In this document: positions 42,768-52,097 of the stretch, piece after piece
Layout of the letters: the number at the start of each line of letters is the position of its first letter
Position numbering within the stretch: position 1 is the first letter of the stretch
Origin: Nocardia vulneris
Lineage (GTDB): Bacteria > Actinomycetota > Actinomycetes > Mycobacteriales > Mycobacteriaceae
Length of the DNA: 64,000 nt
Direction of reading: 5' to 3'
Assembly: GCF_001613425.1 (NCBI RefSeq)
Contig: NZ_BDCI01000050.1
Coordinates: 62,001-126,000, forward strand
Program-made: the position numbers and the translations under genes
The notes under the pieces: model-generated
The model's input: the letters and a program-made list of their open reading frames with translations, nothing else
Database searches by the model: none
What the model was told of the DNA's origin: nothing

Positions 42768-43381
42768 CCATTCCGCTCGACGATATTCCCGGCCTGTTCC
42801 GATGCGAGACGGTCTCGCGTGCCGCTGCCACCGGCGAATTGCTGGCGTTGACCAAACGCCTGCGCAACGGCCCGCTCGACCAGGACGTGTACACCGTGCA
42901 TCAGCACGTCGATTGCCCGCCCGAAGTGCTCTACGACTATCTGCTCGATATTCGCAGCGTGGAGGAGTTCACCTACAGCATGCGCAATTTCCGCCCCGCG
43001 GGCGGCACCGGGCGCTACGTCGGCGAGGACGCCACCGATCCCGGCACGAAGATCCACCTGCGCATCAACGGTAACCGGGAGGTCGGCACCGTCGATTACG
43101 AATCGGCGTTCGATCAGGGCGACGATCTGTGGATGGTGTTCTGCGGGCGCGTGTTGTCCGCGCGCCGGGTGCAGCGGCGCAGCGGCGCACTGGTGTCGTG
43201 GACGATCTGGCGGCATCCGTATTACGACCGCAATCCCTATCCGCACCTGTCCCCGCGCCGCGGCCGGGTCTGGCCGGGATCGATGTGGCCGCTGTTCCAC
43301 GCCTGCGATGTGCTCGAACTACGCAATATGCGCCAGATTCTCGAGCACCGGCTGCCCTCCGCCGCGCGGGGTACCGCGTGA
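42764..43381 (+). CDS. SRPBCC-family protein (polyketide cyclase-like)
   Basis: 205 residues. VYTVHQHVDCPPEVLYDYLLDIRSVEEFTYSMRNF is a typical SRPBCC opening, and mid-strands and the closing helix (LFHACDVLELRNMRQILEHRL) follow. The fold includes TcmN-type aromatase/cyclases, so a role in folding or cyclising an ACP-bound or free intermediate is possible, but no catalytic residue can be assigned. The ATG overlaps the stop of the hydroxylase by 4 bp; the methyltransferase start overlaps this gene's stop by 1 bp. Confidence 0.8.
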   Translation: MTIPLDDIPGLFRCETVSRAAATGELLALTKRLRNGPLDQDVYTVHQHVDCPPEVLYDYLLDIRSVEEFTYSMRNFRPAGGTGRYVGEDATDPGTKIHLRINGNREVGTVDYESAFDQGDDLWMVFCGRVLSARRVQRRSGALVSWTIWRHPYYDRNPYPHLSPRRGRVWPGSMWPLFHACDVLELRNMRQILEHRLPSAARGTA

Positions 43382-44154
43382 TGACCGATATCTACGGTGC
43401 TGCGGCGGAGTTCTACGATATCGCCGGTCGCCCGTACTGGAAGCCGCGCACCGCGGCCCTGACGACCGCGATATCGCCTGCCGCACAGGCCGATTCGCCC
43501 ATCGTGGACGTCGGAGCGGGCACCGGGCTGGTCGTCGAGATCCTCGGCGCAGCGGTGCCCGGCGTTCCAATCCTCGCGATCGAGCCCTCGCCCGCCATGC
43601 GCGCGGCGCTCGCCAGCCGCGTGCTGGCGGATCCGGCACTGGCCCGGCGGGTGACCATCGCTGCGACCACGCTCGAAAACACCCCTTTGCCAGCGCGATT
43701 CGGCGGCTTGGTCGCCTGCGGCGTGCTCGGCTACTTTCCACCGGCGGACCGGCGGCGGTTGTGGCGGTTGCTCGCCGAGCGACTCGCCCCGGGCTGTCGC
43801 GCGGTCGTGGATGCCGCACCGTTCCCCGCCGATCGCACCGTGCGTCCGATCCGGGTCGGCGTCGCGCGCATCGGCCGGTGCCGACACGAACTGTGGCTCG
43901 GATCGCGCCCCGCGGACACGCCGGGACGGATCGAATTGACCACCCTGTGCCGGGTGACCCAGGACGGGCGAACGCTGCGGGAGTCGACCAGCACGCAGCA
44001 GTGGTGGGCGGTCGACATGCGCACGATCGCCGCCGAGACCGCCGCGGCCGGGCTCGAATGTCGCCGCGCGGGTTGGGATCTCGCGACCCTGCGGACAACG
44101 GCACCGGCCCTCGATGGTCTGCGGAGCGCTACCGCGGACTCCATCGAGCGTTGA
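43381..44154 (+). CDS. Class I SAM-dependent methyltransferase 1
   Basis: 257 residues. Motif I is VDVGAGTG (residues about 42-49), preceded by a helix; an acidic residue in LAIEPS ends strand 2. The start is the ATG that overlaps the SRPBCC stop (TGATG). The substrate is unknown; O- or N-methylation of the tailored product is the likeliest role, given the surrounding oxygenases and aminotransferases. Confidence 0.83.
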   Translation: MTDIYGAAAEFYDIAGRPYWKPRTAALTTAISPAAQADSPIVDVGAGTGLVVEILGAAVPGVPILAIEPSPAMRAALASRVLADPALARRVTIAATTLENTPLPARFGGLVACGVLGYFPPADRRRLWRLLAERLAPGCRAVVDAAPFPADRTVRPIRVGVARIGRCRHELWLGSRPADTPGRIELTTLCRVTQDGRTLRESTSTQQWWAVDMRTIAAETAAAGLECRRAGWDLATLRTTAPALDGLRSATADSIER

Positions 44155-44248
44155 GTCAGGTGTGATCGATCGGCCGAGGAAACACGGCCGTACCCAAGGC
44201 TATCGTCAATGCACTCGGACGGATCGCACCCAGCACACAAGGAGTGTC

Positions 44249-45616
44249 ATGCCGAATCAGATTGCCTCGGAACCGGATTCGACATTCTGGCACGGATTCA
44301 CCAATATGCGCGGCTTTCGCAGGCGCGGCATCAGCATCGCCGCCGCGGACGGCGTGTGGGTGGTGGACACCGAGGGCAAGCGCTATCTCAACGCCTTCGG
44401 CGGTCTGTGCAATCTGAGTCTCGGCGGCGCGCATCCGGAAATCATCGATGCCATCCGCGAGCAGGCGGGCAAGCTGCTCTACTTCCCGATCGAACGCGCC
44501 ACCCATCAGGCGGCCGACGAATACGCCCGTCGTCTGGCCGCGGTGACGCCGGAGGGGCTGAACACCGTCTTCTACGCCTCCACCGGGTCCGAGGCCAACG
44601 AGACCGTGCTGAAGATGATGCGCCAGTATCAGCGGCTCCGCTTCGGCGACGACACCACCAAACTCGGGGTGATCGCGCTGGATCGGGCGTATCACGGCGT
44701 CACCTACGGCGCGTTGAGTGCCACCGGATCCGCGTTCCGCCGCTTCCGCAAACAATTCGAGCCGTTGACTCCCGGCTTCCATCACGCGCCGTCGCCCTAC
44801 GCCTACCGCTGCGCATCCGGTTGCGCCGGAACGTGCACGCTCGCGTGCGCGGACACGATCGAGCTGATGATCGAGCGGCTGGGCGCGCACACCATCGCGG
44901 GCGTGCTCGTCGAGCCGGCGCTGGGCGTCGGCGGCGCGATCGTGCCGACCCGCGAATACCACGAACGGCTGCGCGAGATCTGCGACCGCAACGACCTGCT
45001 GCTCGCCTACGACGAGGTGATCACCGGATTCGGCAGGCTCGGTGAGTGGTTCGGCGCCGACTATTTCGGGGTGCGGCCGGACTTCATGGCGCTGTCCAAG
45101 GGCATCAACAGCGGCTATCTGCCGTTCGGGGCGGTCGTCGTGCGCGACGTCGTCTACCGTGAATTCCTGTCCGCCGTAGACGGTTTCATCGCAACCGGGA
45201 GCACTACGAACGGCAATCCGCTGTGCTGCGCGTCGGCGCTGGCGACGCTGGACATCATGCAGCGCGACGGCATCGTGGATCAGGTGCGCCAGACCGGTAA
45301 GTACCTGTTCGACAAGTTCGAGAATCTGCGCGAGCATGCCATCGTCGGCGATATCCGCGGCGCCGGGCTGCTGATGGGTATCGAGCTGGTCAAGGACCGC
45401 GCGACCAAAGAGCCCATCCCGCAACAGCAGTGGCAGGTGATCGAGGATCGGCTCGCCCTGAGCGGGCTGATCATCGGCAGCCAGGGCGCGGAGGGCCTCG
45501 GCGGCACCATCGGCATCGTCCCGCCGCTCACCATCACGACCGACGAGGTCGACGAACTCTATCGCCGCCTCGACGGCGTGCTCGCCCGCTATGCCCGGCT
45601 CACCGCCAAGGGCTGA
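44249..45616 (+). CDS. Class III aminotransferase (omega-transaminase-like) 1
   Basis: 455 residues. The PLP lysine is Lys284 in ALSKGINSG, the PLP-contact Asp is Asp255 in YDEVITGFGR, and STGSEANET and YHG bind phosphate and ring. The TTNGNPLCCASALATLD segment is as in pyruvate-dependent omega-transaminases. It would transfer an amine to an aldehyde or ketone of the nascent product. ATG 44249 follows AAGGAG. It is the first gene after a 94-bp gap and may head its own transcript. Confidence 0.9.
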   Translation: MPNQIASEPDSTFWHGFTNMRGFRRRGISIAAADGVWVVDTEGKRYLNAFGGLCNLSLGGAHPEIIDAIREQAGKLLYFPIERATHQAADEYARRLAAVTPEGLNTVFYASTGSEANETVLKMMRQYQRLRFGDDTTKLGVIALDRAYHGVTYGALSATGSAFRRFRKQFEPLTPGFHHAPSPYAYRCASGCAGTCTLACADTIELMIERLGAHTIAGVLVEPALGVGGAIVPTREYHERLREICDRNDLLLAYDEVITGFGRLGEWFGADYFGVRPDFMALSKGINSGYLPFGAVVVRDVVYREFLSAVDGFIATGSTTNGNPLCCASALATLDIMQRDGIVDQVRQTGKYLFDKFENLREHAIVGDIRGAGLLMGIELVKDRATKEPIPQQQWQVIEDRLALSGLIIGSQGAEGLGGTIGIVPPLTITTDEVDELYRRLDGVLARYARLTAKG

Positions 45617-45670
45617 CATCCGCGCCGCAGACAGAACAACCACATGTACACCGATCCGAGGAGGAACGCC

Positions 45671-46330
45671 GTGGGGTCCATGCTGAGTCCGGACGAATTG
45701 TCCGACATCGTGCGCAACGCGGTCGCGTTGGCACTGGCCGTCGAACTCGACGACGTGACATCGGACAAACTGCTGATTCCGGAGCTCGGCGCGGAATCGA
45801 TCGACTTCCTGGACATCACGTTCCGGCTCGAGCAGTTCCTGCCGATCTCCGTGCCGCGCGACGATCTGAACGAACAGGCCGAGGATGTGTTCGGCGCGGG
45901 CGCCGCGGTCGACACCCTGCGCAGGCTCACCCCGCTCGGCGCATACCTGGTGCGCGAACGCCTGCTCGGCGTCGATCTCAGCAAGGTCGAGCCCGGCATG
46001 CGGGTCGAGGATGTGGCCGCGCTCTGGACGGTGCAGACCTGGAGCGGTCTGTGCCGACGGCTGCTGGACACGATCCCCGAGCAGTGCCCGTCCTGCGGCG
46101 GCGCTCGGGCCTTCCGCCGCAACGACGACGGTGAGTTCCACGCCGAATGTGACAGCTGCGGAACCGAACTCGTGGCGATCCCCGGCGACGAGCTGAACCA
46201 GAACTGGTTCGAGGAGATCCGCGAGCTCGACGAGGTCGCACGGCTGCTGGAGCAGAGCCGGGCACAGGCGGCCGCGGCCGAGGCCGCCACCGCACAGTCG
46301 GGCGCACCCGCCGGCGCGATCGCGGAGTGA
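45671..46330 (+). CDS. Acyl carrier protein fused to a C4 zinc ribbon
   Basis: 219 residues. Residues 1-90 form a carrier domain with Ser43 in GAESIDFLD as the phosphopantetheine site (ESI in place of the common DSL). A zinc ribbon follows with Cys139, Cys142, Cys160 and Cys163 (C-X2-C-X17-C-X2-C), then a helical Glu/Ala-rich tail. GTG 45671 is preferred because GAGGAGG lies 7 bases upstream; an ATG at 45644 precedes that site and one at 45680 is another option. It starts the carrier-ketosynthase block and is 3 bp from the first ketosynthase. Confidence 0.88.
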   Translation: MGSMLSPDELSDIVRNAVALALAVELDDVTSDKLLIPELGAESIDFLDITFRLEQFLPISVPRDDLNEQAEDVFGAGAAVDTLRRLTPLGAYLVRERLLGVDLSKVEPGMRVEDVAALWTVQTWSGLCRRLLDTIPEQCPSCGGARAFRRNDDGEFHAECDSCGTELVAIPGDELNQNWFEEIRELDEVARLLEQSRAQAAAAEAATAQSGAPAGAIAE

Positions 46331-46333
46331 GCG

Positions 46334-47662
46334 GTGTCCGGCGAAGCACCCACCCGCCGGGTGGTCGTCACGGCGGCGGAGATGGTGACCCCGCTCGGCT
46401 GGGACGCCGAGACGACCTTTCGTGGCTTCGTCGACGGCCGCTCCGGCATTCGCCCGACTTCGCGCTTCGATGCCTCCGGGCTCGGGTCCCGGGTCGCGGG
46501 TGAGGTCGCGGACGGATTTCTCGCCGCCGCGGCCTCCGCCGGGCACCTCACCGACGCCGGCCACGCGTTCGGCGCGGCGCTGCCCCGGGGCGTGCAACTG
46601 GGGCTCGCCGCGGGCGCCGCCGCGAAACACCGTGCCGGGCAGGTCGATACCGCACCCGAGCGGTTCGGCGTGTGCGTGGGATCGTCCGGGCAGATGTACG
46701 ACATCGACGCGTTGGACGGGCTGCTGCACACCCGGCAACGCGCCGGAACGGCAGTCCCTGGAAAGGAATTCGTCGACCTGCTGGCCGCGCAGCGGCACAG
46801 CATGCGCAAGAACGCCGCCGCGGCGGCCCTGGCGCACGTCTGCGGCGCGGCCGGGCCCACCATGACGGTCTCGGCCACCTGTGCCTCCGGCACCCAGGCC
46901 ATCGGCGAGGCCGCCCTGTGGATCCGCGAGGGCGATGCGGACATGGTGCTGGCGGGCGGCTGCGATTCGCTGCTCACCTTCCTCGGCATCTCCTCGTTCG
47001 ACCTGCTCACCGCGCTGGCCACCCGGTTCAACGACCGGCCCGCCGCGGCCAGCCGCCCGTTCGACCGCAGGCGCTGCGGTTTCGTGATGGGTGAGGGCGC
47101 CGCGTTCGTCATGCTGGAAGAACTCGGGCACGCGCTGCGGCGCGGCGCGGTACCGCTGGCCGAGGTGGCCGGCTACGGCACCTCCTGCGACGCGTACCGG
47201 ATCACCGACAGCCCGCCGCACGGGGAGGGGGCCGTACTGGCGATGTCGGGCGCCCTCGTCGACGGCGGGCTGCGGGCCGAGGACATCGACTACATCAGCG
47301 CGCACGGCACCTCGACGCTGATCAACGACCGAGCCGAAACCCGGGCCGTGCACAAGGTTTTCGGCGATCGGGCGGCCAGCATCCCGATCAGCTCGCAGAA
47401 GTCGATGATCGGCCACTCGATCGCGGCCGCGGGCGCGATCGAATGCGTCACCTGCCTGCACGTGCTGCGCACCGGTCAGCTGCCGCCCACCATCAACTAC
47501 GAATACCCGGACCCGGATTGCGATCTGGACTATGTGCCGAACACCGCTCGGACACACGAGGTGCGCGTCGCGATGAGCAACTCGTTCGGGTTCGGCGGCC
47601 AGAACGCGAGCATCGTGCTGCGCCGGTGGCCCGGCCCGGCCGACGGTGACGGTCATGGGTGA
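46334..47662 (+). CDS. Beta-ketoacyl synthase (KS1, active)
   Basis: 442 residues of the FabF/KS-alpha fold. The catalytic triad is intact: Cys183 in SATCASGTQ, His324 in SAHGTSTLIND and His361 in MIGHSIAAAG. It overlaps the next gene, a Cys-lacking homologue, by 17 bp; this is the classical arrangement of KS-alpha and chain-length-factor subunits, which form heterodimers. It is the best candidate for the main elongating ketosynthase. Confidence 0.93.
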   Translation: MSGEAPTRRVVVTAAEMVTPLGWDAETTFRGFVDGRSGIRPTSRFDASGLGSRVAGEVADGFLAAAASAGHLTDAGHAFGAALPRGVQLGLAAGAAAKHRAGQVDTAPERFGVCVGSSGQMYDIDALDGLLHTRQRAGTAVPGKEFVDLLAAQRHSMRKNAAAAALAHVCGAAGPTMTVSATCASGTQAIGEAALWIREGDADMVLAGGCDSLLTFLGISSFDLLTALATRFNDRPAAASRPFDRRRCGFVMGEGAAFVMLEELGHALRRGAVPLAEVAGYGTSCDAYRITDSPPHGEGAVLAMSGALVDGGLRAEDIDYISAHGTSTLINDRAETRAVHKVFGDRAASIPISSQKSMIGHSIAAAGAIECVTCLHVLRTGQLPPTINYEYPDPDCDLDYVPNTARTHEVRVAMSNSFGFGGQNASIVLRRWPGPADGDGHG

Positions 47663-48962
47663 ACGCGTGGTGGTGACCGGCCTGGGCGCGGTGTCGGCAC
47701 TGGGCAACGACCCGCGCACCCAGTGGCAGGCCTTGCTGCGCGGGGAATCCGGGGTGGCACCGCTGCGCGAGCTGGCCGAGCGCCTCACGCTGCGCGCCGG
47801 TGTCGACCGGCCCCTGGCGGCGGGCCGGGTGCACGGGATCGACCCGCGGGACTGGATCACCGATCGCAAGGCCGCCCGGGCCATGCGGCTGCACACGCAT
47901 ATGGCCTTCGCCGCCGCCGGTCAGGCGCTGACCTCGGCGAAACTGCATCGCGGCAACATGGACGGGGACGCGACGGGAATCACGCTCGGCGTCACGATGA
48001 TCGACTACGACGTCGCCGATCTGGAGCCGGCCGCACGCCGATCCCGGCGCGAGAGCGGCGGATTCGACATCGATCGGTTCTGCGGCACCGGCTGGCGCGC
48101 GATCTCGCCCATGGTGTCGATCGTGATGCTGAACAACGCCACGCTGTGTCAGATCGCCATGCAGTACGGACTGCACGGGCCGAACGCCTCGTTCAGTCCG
48201 TTCGGGGAGGCGGGCGGGCAGGCGATCGGGGCCGCGGTGCGCATGCTCGCCGAGGGCGACGCCGAGGTCATGCTGGCCGGTGGTGTCAGCCCGCGGCTGA
48301 ATCTCGCTGCGCTGCAACGCCTGCTCTACTTCGGTGTGGTCGCGCGGACCATCGATCCGGCGGCGGCCTCGTGCCGGCCGTTCGACCGCGACCGCACCGG
48401 CACCGTGCCCGGTGAAGGCGCTGCGGTACTGGTACTCGAGACCCTCGGCCACGCAAGGTCAAGGGGCGCACACGTGCTCGCCGAGGTGCTCGGCCACGGC
48501 GCGGCCCTCGGCGGGCCCGGCGGCCCGGAACCCTCGCCGCCGCGCCACGCGATCGAAGGTGCACTGGCCGCCGCGCTCGACGACAGCGCGCTGCCACCGC
48601 GGCGGATCGGCGCGGTGTACGCCGACGCGCCGGGCCTGCCCGCGGGCGATGCCACCGAGGCGGCCGCGATCGAGGCGGTACTCGGCGGGCACGTGCCGGT
48701 GACGGCGACCAAAGGAGCGACCGGACATCTGCTGGCGGCGGCGCTGCCGTGGCAGAGCGTCTTCGCCGTGCTCAGCCTGAACGAGCGCCGCATCCCCCCG
48801 ATCGTGAATCTCCGGTACCCCGAACCGAATTCGGCCGTGGACCTGGTGCGGGACAAGCCACGGCGGCTACGCGGTGGCACCGCCGTCGCCTGTCTGGCCG
48901 CCGGGTTCCAGGGACAGAGCGAATGCGTCGTGTTCGGCGAGTTCGAGGCGAAGGGGACGTGA
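47646..48962 (+). CDS. Ketosynthase-fold chain-length-factor-like protein (KS2, no active Cys)
   Basis: 438 residues. The position of the active-site Cys is Gly187, followed by Glu188, in PFGEAGGQAIG, and the first catalytic His motif is replaced by ADAPGLPAGDA; only the second (TGHLLAAA) is kept. Chain length factors likewise lack the Cys and have an acid or amide next to it. With KS1 it is expected to set the cavity that fixes chain length. The ATG of the dehydratase overlaps its stop by 1 bp. Confidence 0.9.
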   Translation: MTVMGERVVVTGLGAVSALGNDPRTQWQALLRGESGVAPLRELAERLTLRAGVDRPLAAGRVHGIDPRDWITDRKAARAMRLHTHMAFAAAGQALTSAKLHRGNMDGDATGITLGVTMIDYDVADLEPAARRSRRESGGFDIDRFCGTGWRAISPMVSIVMLNNATLCQIAMQYGLHGPNASFSPFGEAGGQAIGAAVRMLAEGDAEVMLAGGVSPRLNLAALQRLLYFGVVARTIDPAAASCRPFDRDRTGTVPGEGAAVLVLETLGHARSRGAHVLAEVLGHGAALGGPGGPEPSPPRHAIEGALAAALDDSALPPRRIGAVYADAPGLPAGDATEAAAIEAVLGGHVPVTATKGATGHLLAAALPWQSVFAVLSLNERRIPPIVNLRYPEPNSAVDLVRDKPRRLRGGTAVACLAAGFQGQSECVVFGEFEAKGT

Positions 48963-49450
48963 TGCGGTTCCTGCTCTACGACCGGGTGCTCGAGGCGACC
49001 AAGGGCGAATCCATGGTCGCGGTCAAACATGTCACGCTCACCGAGGACCACCTGGGCGCCGGTTACGCGGGGCGCAGACTGCTCAGCGGTTCACTGCTGC
49101 TCGAGTCGATGGCCCAGGTGGCGGGCTGGCTGGTGCATTTCAGCACCGACTTCACGGTGTCGGCGTTCCTGTGCCTGATCGATCGCGCCGAGATCGTCGG
49201 CGAACTGCCGCCCGGCCGGGCCATGCGGGTGGAAGCACGCCTGCTCGGGCTGAGCAGGCGGTGGGCCCAGCTCAGCTGCGCGGCCTACGACGAGACCACG
49301 CCCCTCGCGCGCATCGCGCGGCTGAACTATGTGCTGCAAGACATTCGGGATCCGGCCGAGATCGCGGCCGAGGAGAACCGGTTCCGCTACTACTCCGGGT
49401 GGCCGGTGGAGCGGATCCGGTCCACGCCGAACAAGCCGGTGACGCCGTGA
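48962..49450 (+). CDS. Hotdog dehydratase-like protein (DH1), catalytic His absent
   Basis: 162 residues, homologous over its whole length to DH2 at 53301 (both begin MRFL). In an ungapped alignment the FabZ catalytic His falls on Gly34, whereas DH2 has His34; the helix Glu (LLLESMAQ) is kept. A protein of this kind cannot by itself carry out the usual FabZ reaction, so it may pair with DH2. Heterodimeric hotdog dehydratases are known in aryl polyene assembly. It overlaps both neighbours by 1 and 4 bp. Confidence 0.87.
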   Translation: MRFLLYDRVLEATKGESMVAVKHVTLTEDHLGAGYAGRRLLSGSLLLESMAQVAGWLVHFSTDFTVSAFLCLIDRAEIVGELPPGRAMRVEARLLGLSRRWAQLSCAAYDETTPLARIARLNYVLQDIRDPAEIAAEENRFRYYSGWPVERIRSTPNKPVTP

Positions 49451-50745
49451 ACCGGGTGGTCGTGACCGGGCTCGGCGCGGTCACCCCGATCGGGCTCGGC
49501 CACCGCGAGTTCTGGGCCAACCTGGTCGCGGGCCGCTCCGGGGAGGCGCCGATCACGCTCTTCGACGCCTCGTCGCTGCCGACCCGAATCGCCGCCGAGG
49601 TCGCCGATTTCGCGCTATCCGACTATTGGGACGGGCCGTTTCCGGCGGCACTGCACGCGGACCGGCAGGCGCGCTTCGCCCTCGCCGCCTGCGCCATGGC
49701 ACTGGCCGACAGCGCCCTGACGAGCGCGGGCCGGTCGAGGCCGGTCGACACCCGCCGGGTCGGCCTGGTGCTCGGTGCCGGGCTCGGCCTGGTGCGCATG
49801 ACCGATATCGCGAATCATCTCGACCACAGCGGCCGGTTCGCGCTGCCCAGCCCGCTGGCCGACGCGACGGCGATCGATCCGGTGTCACTGATCCGTGACC
49901 CGCAGGACCTGGTGGTCGGGCTGCTGGCCGCGCACCTCGGTGTCACCGGCCCGGCCACCGTGGTCACCTCCGCCTGTGCGGCCGGCGCGCACGCGATCGG
50001 CACCGCGTTCCGGCTGCTCCGGGGTGGCCGTCTGGACGTCGTGCTCTGCGGCGCAATGGATTCCATGATCAACCCGCTGGGCATGGCCGGGCTGGTCGCG
50101 CTCGGCGCGCCCTCCACCGACAACCTGCCCGGCCGGACCGGCCGGCCGTTCGACGCCACGCGCACCGGATTCGTGGTCGGCGAGGGCGCGGGCATGGTCG
50201 TGCTGGAGACCGAGGCGCACGCCCGCGCCCGGTCGGCGCCCTGGTACGCGGAGGTCGCGGGCTTCGGCAGATCCCTGGACGCACATAGGTTCACCGAACC
50301 CCATCCGGCCGGCGCGGGAGCCGCGCTGGCGATGCGTGCGGCAATGGCCGACGCGGACGTGCGCCCCGAGCAGGTGCAGCTGGTCAACGCGCACGGCACC
50401 GCGACACTGCTCAACGACCGCGTGGAGACCATCGCCATCAAACATGTCTTCGGCAGCGCGGCAGCCGATCTCGCGGTCACCGCGAACAAATCGATGACCG
50501 GTCACCTCATCGCCGCCTGCGGTGCGGTGGAATTCATCAGCACGGTGCTGAGCGTGCGCACCGGCACGGTGCCGCCGACCGTCAACTATCGCCATCGCGA
50601 CGCCGAATGCGATCTCGACTACGTGCCGGGTACCGCGCGGCAGTTGCCGGTGCGGGTGGCGCTGACCAATTCGTTCGGCCTCGGCGGCCAGAACGGCACC
50701 TTGGTGGTGCGCCGGGCCGCCGACGACGTGCTGACACCAGTCTGA
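49447..50745 (+). CDS. Beta-ketoacyl synthase (KS3, active)
   Basis: 432 residues, GTG start within the dehydratase stop. The triad is intact: Cys177 in TSACAAGAH, His316 in NAHGTATLLND and His353 in MTGHLIAACG. It belongs to the FabF/KS-alpha group and is more like KS1 than KS2 or KS4. A second active ketosynthase could act on another chain-length range or on a starter, since no KAS III is encoded here. Confidence 0.92.
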   Translation: MNRVVVTGLGAVTPIGLGHREFWANLVAGRSGEAPITLFDASSLPTRIAAEVADFALSDYWDGPFPAALHADRQARFALAACAMALADSALTSAGRSRPVDTRRVGLVLGAGLGLVRMTDIANHLDHSGRFALPSPLADATAIDPVSLIRDPQDLVVGLLAAHLGVTGPATVVTSACAAGAHAIGTAFRLLRGGRLDVVLCGAMDSMINPLGMAGLVALGAPSTDNLPGRTGRPFDATRTGFVVGEGAGMVVLETEAHARARSAPWYAEVAGFGRSLDAHRFTEPHPAGAGAALAMRAAMADADVRPEQVQLVNAHGTATLLNDRVETIAIKHVFGSAAADLAVTANKSMTGHLIAACGAVEFISTVLSVRTGTVPPTVNYRHRDAECDLDYVPGTARQLPVRVALTNSFGLGGQNGTLVVRRAADDVLTPV

Positions 50746-50759
50746 GAGGGGCGGCGCAT

Positions 50760-52097
50760 ATGCACGTGCTGTTCGTGAATCCCGACGTCCGGGACAAGAG
50801 CGTGATCTACGGCAACCGCATGCTCAATCCGGTGCCGGTGAACCTGGCCTACCGCGCCGCCATGACCGCGGTCGAGCACCGGGCCACCGTGCTCGACGAG
50901 AACGCCACCCCCATCACCGATTTCACCCGTTTCGCCGATATCGATCTGGTGGCGGTCACCTCGAAGTTCTTCGGCGAGCGACGCACCGGCGAGCTGGTGC
51001 GCGGATTCGGCGCGCTGGGCATACCGGTCGTCGTCGACGGGTACTTCCCCAGTTACGACCCGCAGGCCGAGCGGATCGGCGCGGCCTCGGTGGTGCGCGG
51101 CGAGGTCGAGCAGGTGTGGCCGCGGATACTCGAGGACGCCGGCCGCGGCCGGCTACGGCCCGTATATGCCGGCGGGCCGGTGGATCTGGCGACGCTGCCG
51201 CGCTACGGGCCCGAGCATCTGCCGCCGCACGACTACGTGTTCCCGGTCGAAGCGACCCGGGGCTGCCCCTTCTCGTGCAATTTCTGCATCGAGACCCGCT
51301 ATCACCACGACCGCTTCCGTACCCGCCCGATCGAGCACGTGCTCGCGCAGATCGACGCGCGCAGGGGCGATTTCGTGCAGTTCTCCGATATCAACATCGT
51401 GGGCAACCCACGCTACGCCCGGACCCTGTTCACCGAACTCGCACCGCGACAGGTGCTGTGGGGCAGCCAGGCGACGATCACCATCGCCCAGCGTCCGGCG
51501 CTGGCCGAGGCGGCGGGCAGCGCCGGGTGCATGCTCGTCTTCCTGGGCCTGGAGTCGGTCCGTCCGCAGAACCTGGTCGCCTCGGACAAGAGCTGGAGCC
51601 GCCCGGCCGACTATCGCGCGCTCCTCGCCAGGCTGCACGACGCGGGCATCGGGGTGATCGGGTCGTTCGTCTTCGGCTTCGCCGGTGACACACCGGATGT
51701 GTTCGAACGGACCCTGGAGTTCGTTGTCGAGAACGAGATCGAGATCTGTCATTTCAACCCGCTCGGCAGCGGTCCGGGTGTACCGCTGCACGCGGAACAT
51801 CTGCGCGCGGGCCGCATGATCGACCCCGGCCCCGGCGGGCCCTCGCATCTGCGGGCCTCGGTGGCTCCGGTGTCCATGACGGTCCGGCAGCTCGAGGACG
51901 GCCTCGAATACCTGTACACCCGAACCTATTCCCGGGAGCTGACCCGGTTGCGCCTGCGCCGGTACCGGGCGGACGCGGACCTGCCCGGCCCACGCGCCAC
52001 CGCGAAGAAGCGGGCCGTCGTCGGCCTCAATCTGGCCTACCGCAGGGCGGTCGAGCGGCACTACGGAGCGACCGTCGGCGCGGAGCGACTGCCATGA
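50760..52097 (+). CDS. Radical SAM protein with N-terminal B12-binding-like domain
   Basis: 445 residues. The C-terminal two thirds is the radical SAM core, with the iron-sulfur triad CPFSCNFC (C-X3-C-X2-C) after RG. The N-terminal 150 residues have a flavodoxin-like, B12-binding-domain layout (MHVLFVNPDV opening and VVVDGYFPSY), but the cobalamin His motif DxHxxG is not seen. Related enzymes methylate unactivated carbons or rearrange lipids (BchE, HpnJ/HpnP types). Start ATG 50760 with GAGAGG upstream; the stop overlaps the holo-ACP synthase start. Confidence 0.88.
   Translation: MHVLFVNPDVRDKSVIYGNRMLNPVPVNLAYRAAMTAVEHRATVLDENATPITDFTRFADIDLVAVTSKFFGERRTGELVRGFGALGIPVVVDGYFPSYDPQAERIGAASVVRGEVEQVWPRILEDAGRGRLRPVYAGGPVDLATLPRYGPEHLPPHDYVFPVEATRGCPFSCNFCIETRYHHDRFRTRPIEHVLAQIDARRGDFVQFSDINIVGNPRYARTLFTELAPRQVLWGSQATITIAQRPALAEAAGSAGCMLVFLGLESVRPQNLVASDKSWSRPADYRALLARLHDAGIGVIGSFVFGFAGDTPDVFERTLEFVVENEIEICHFNPLGSGPGVPLHAEHLRAGRMIDPGPGGPSHLRASVAPVSMTVRQLEDGLEYLYTRTYSRELTRLRLRRYRADADLPGPRATAKKRAVVGLNLAYRRAVERHYGATVGAERLP

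Noticed and set aside
45644..45670. ATG 45644 as start of the ACP-zinc ribbon protein
   Set aside because: The strong GAGGAGG ribosome site lies downstream of it and points to GTG 45671.
44156..47896. Very long open frame (1246 codons) on the minus strand
   Set aside because: It is antisense to the aminotransferase, carrier and ketosynthase genes, which have clear motifs. High GC content leaves antisense frames free of stops, and the translation has no family features.
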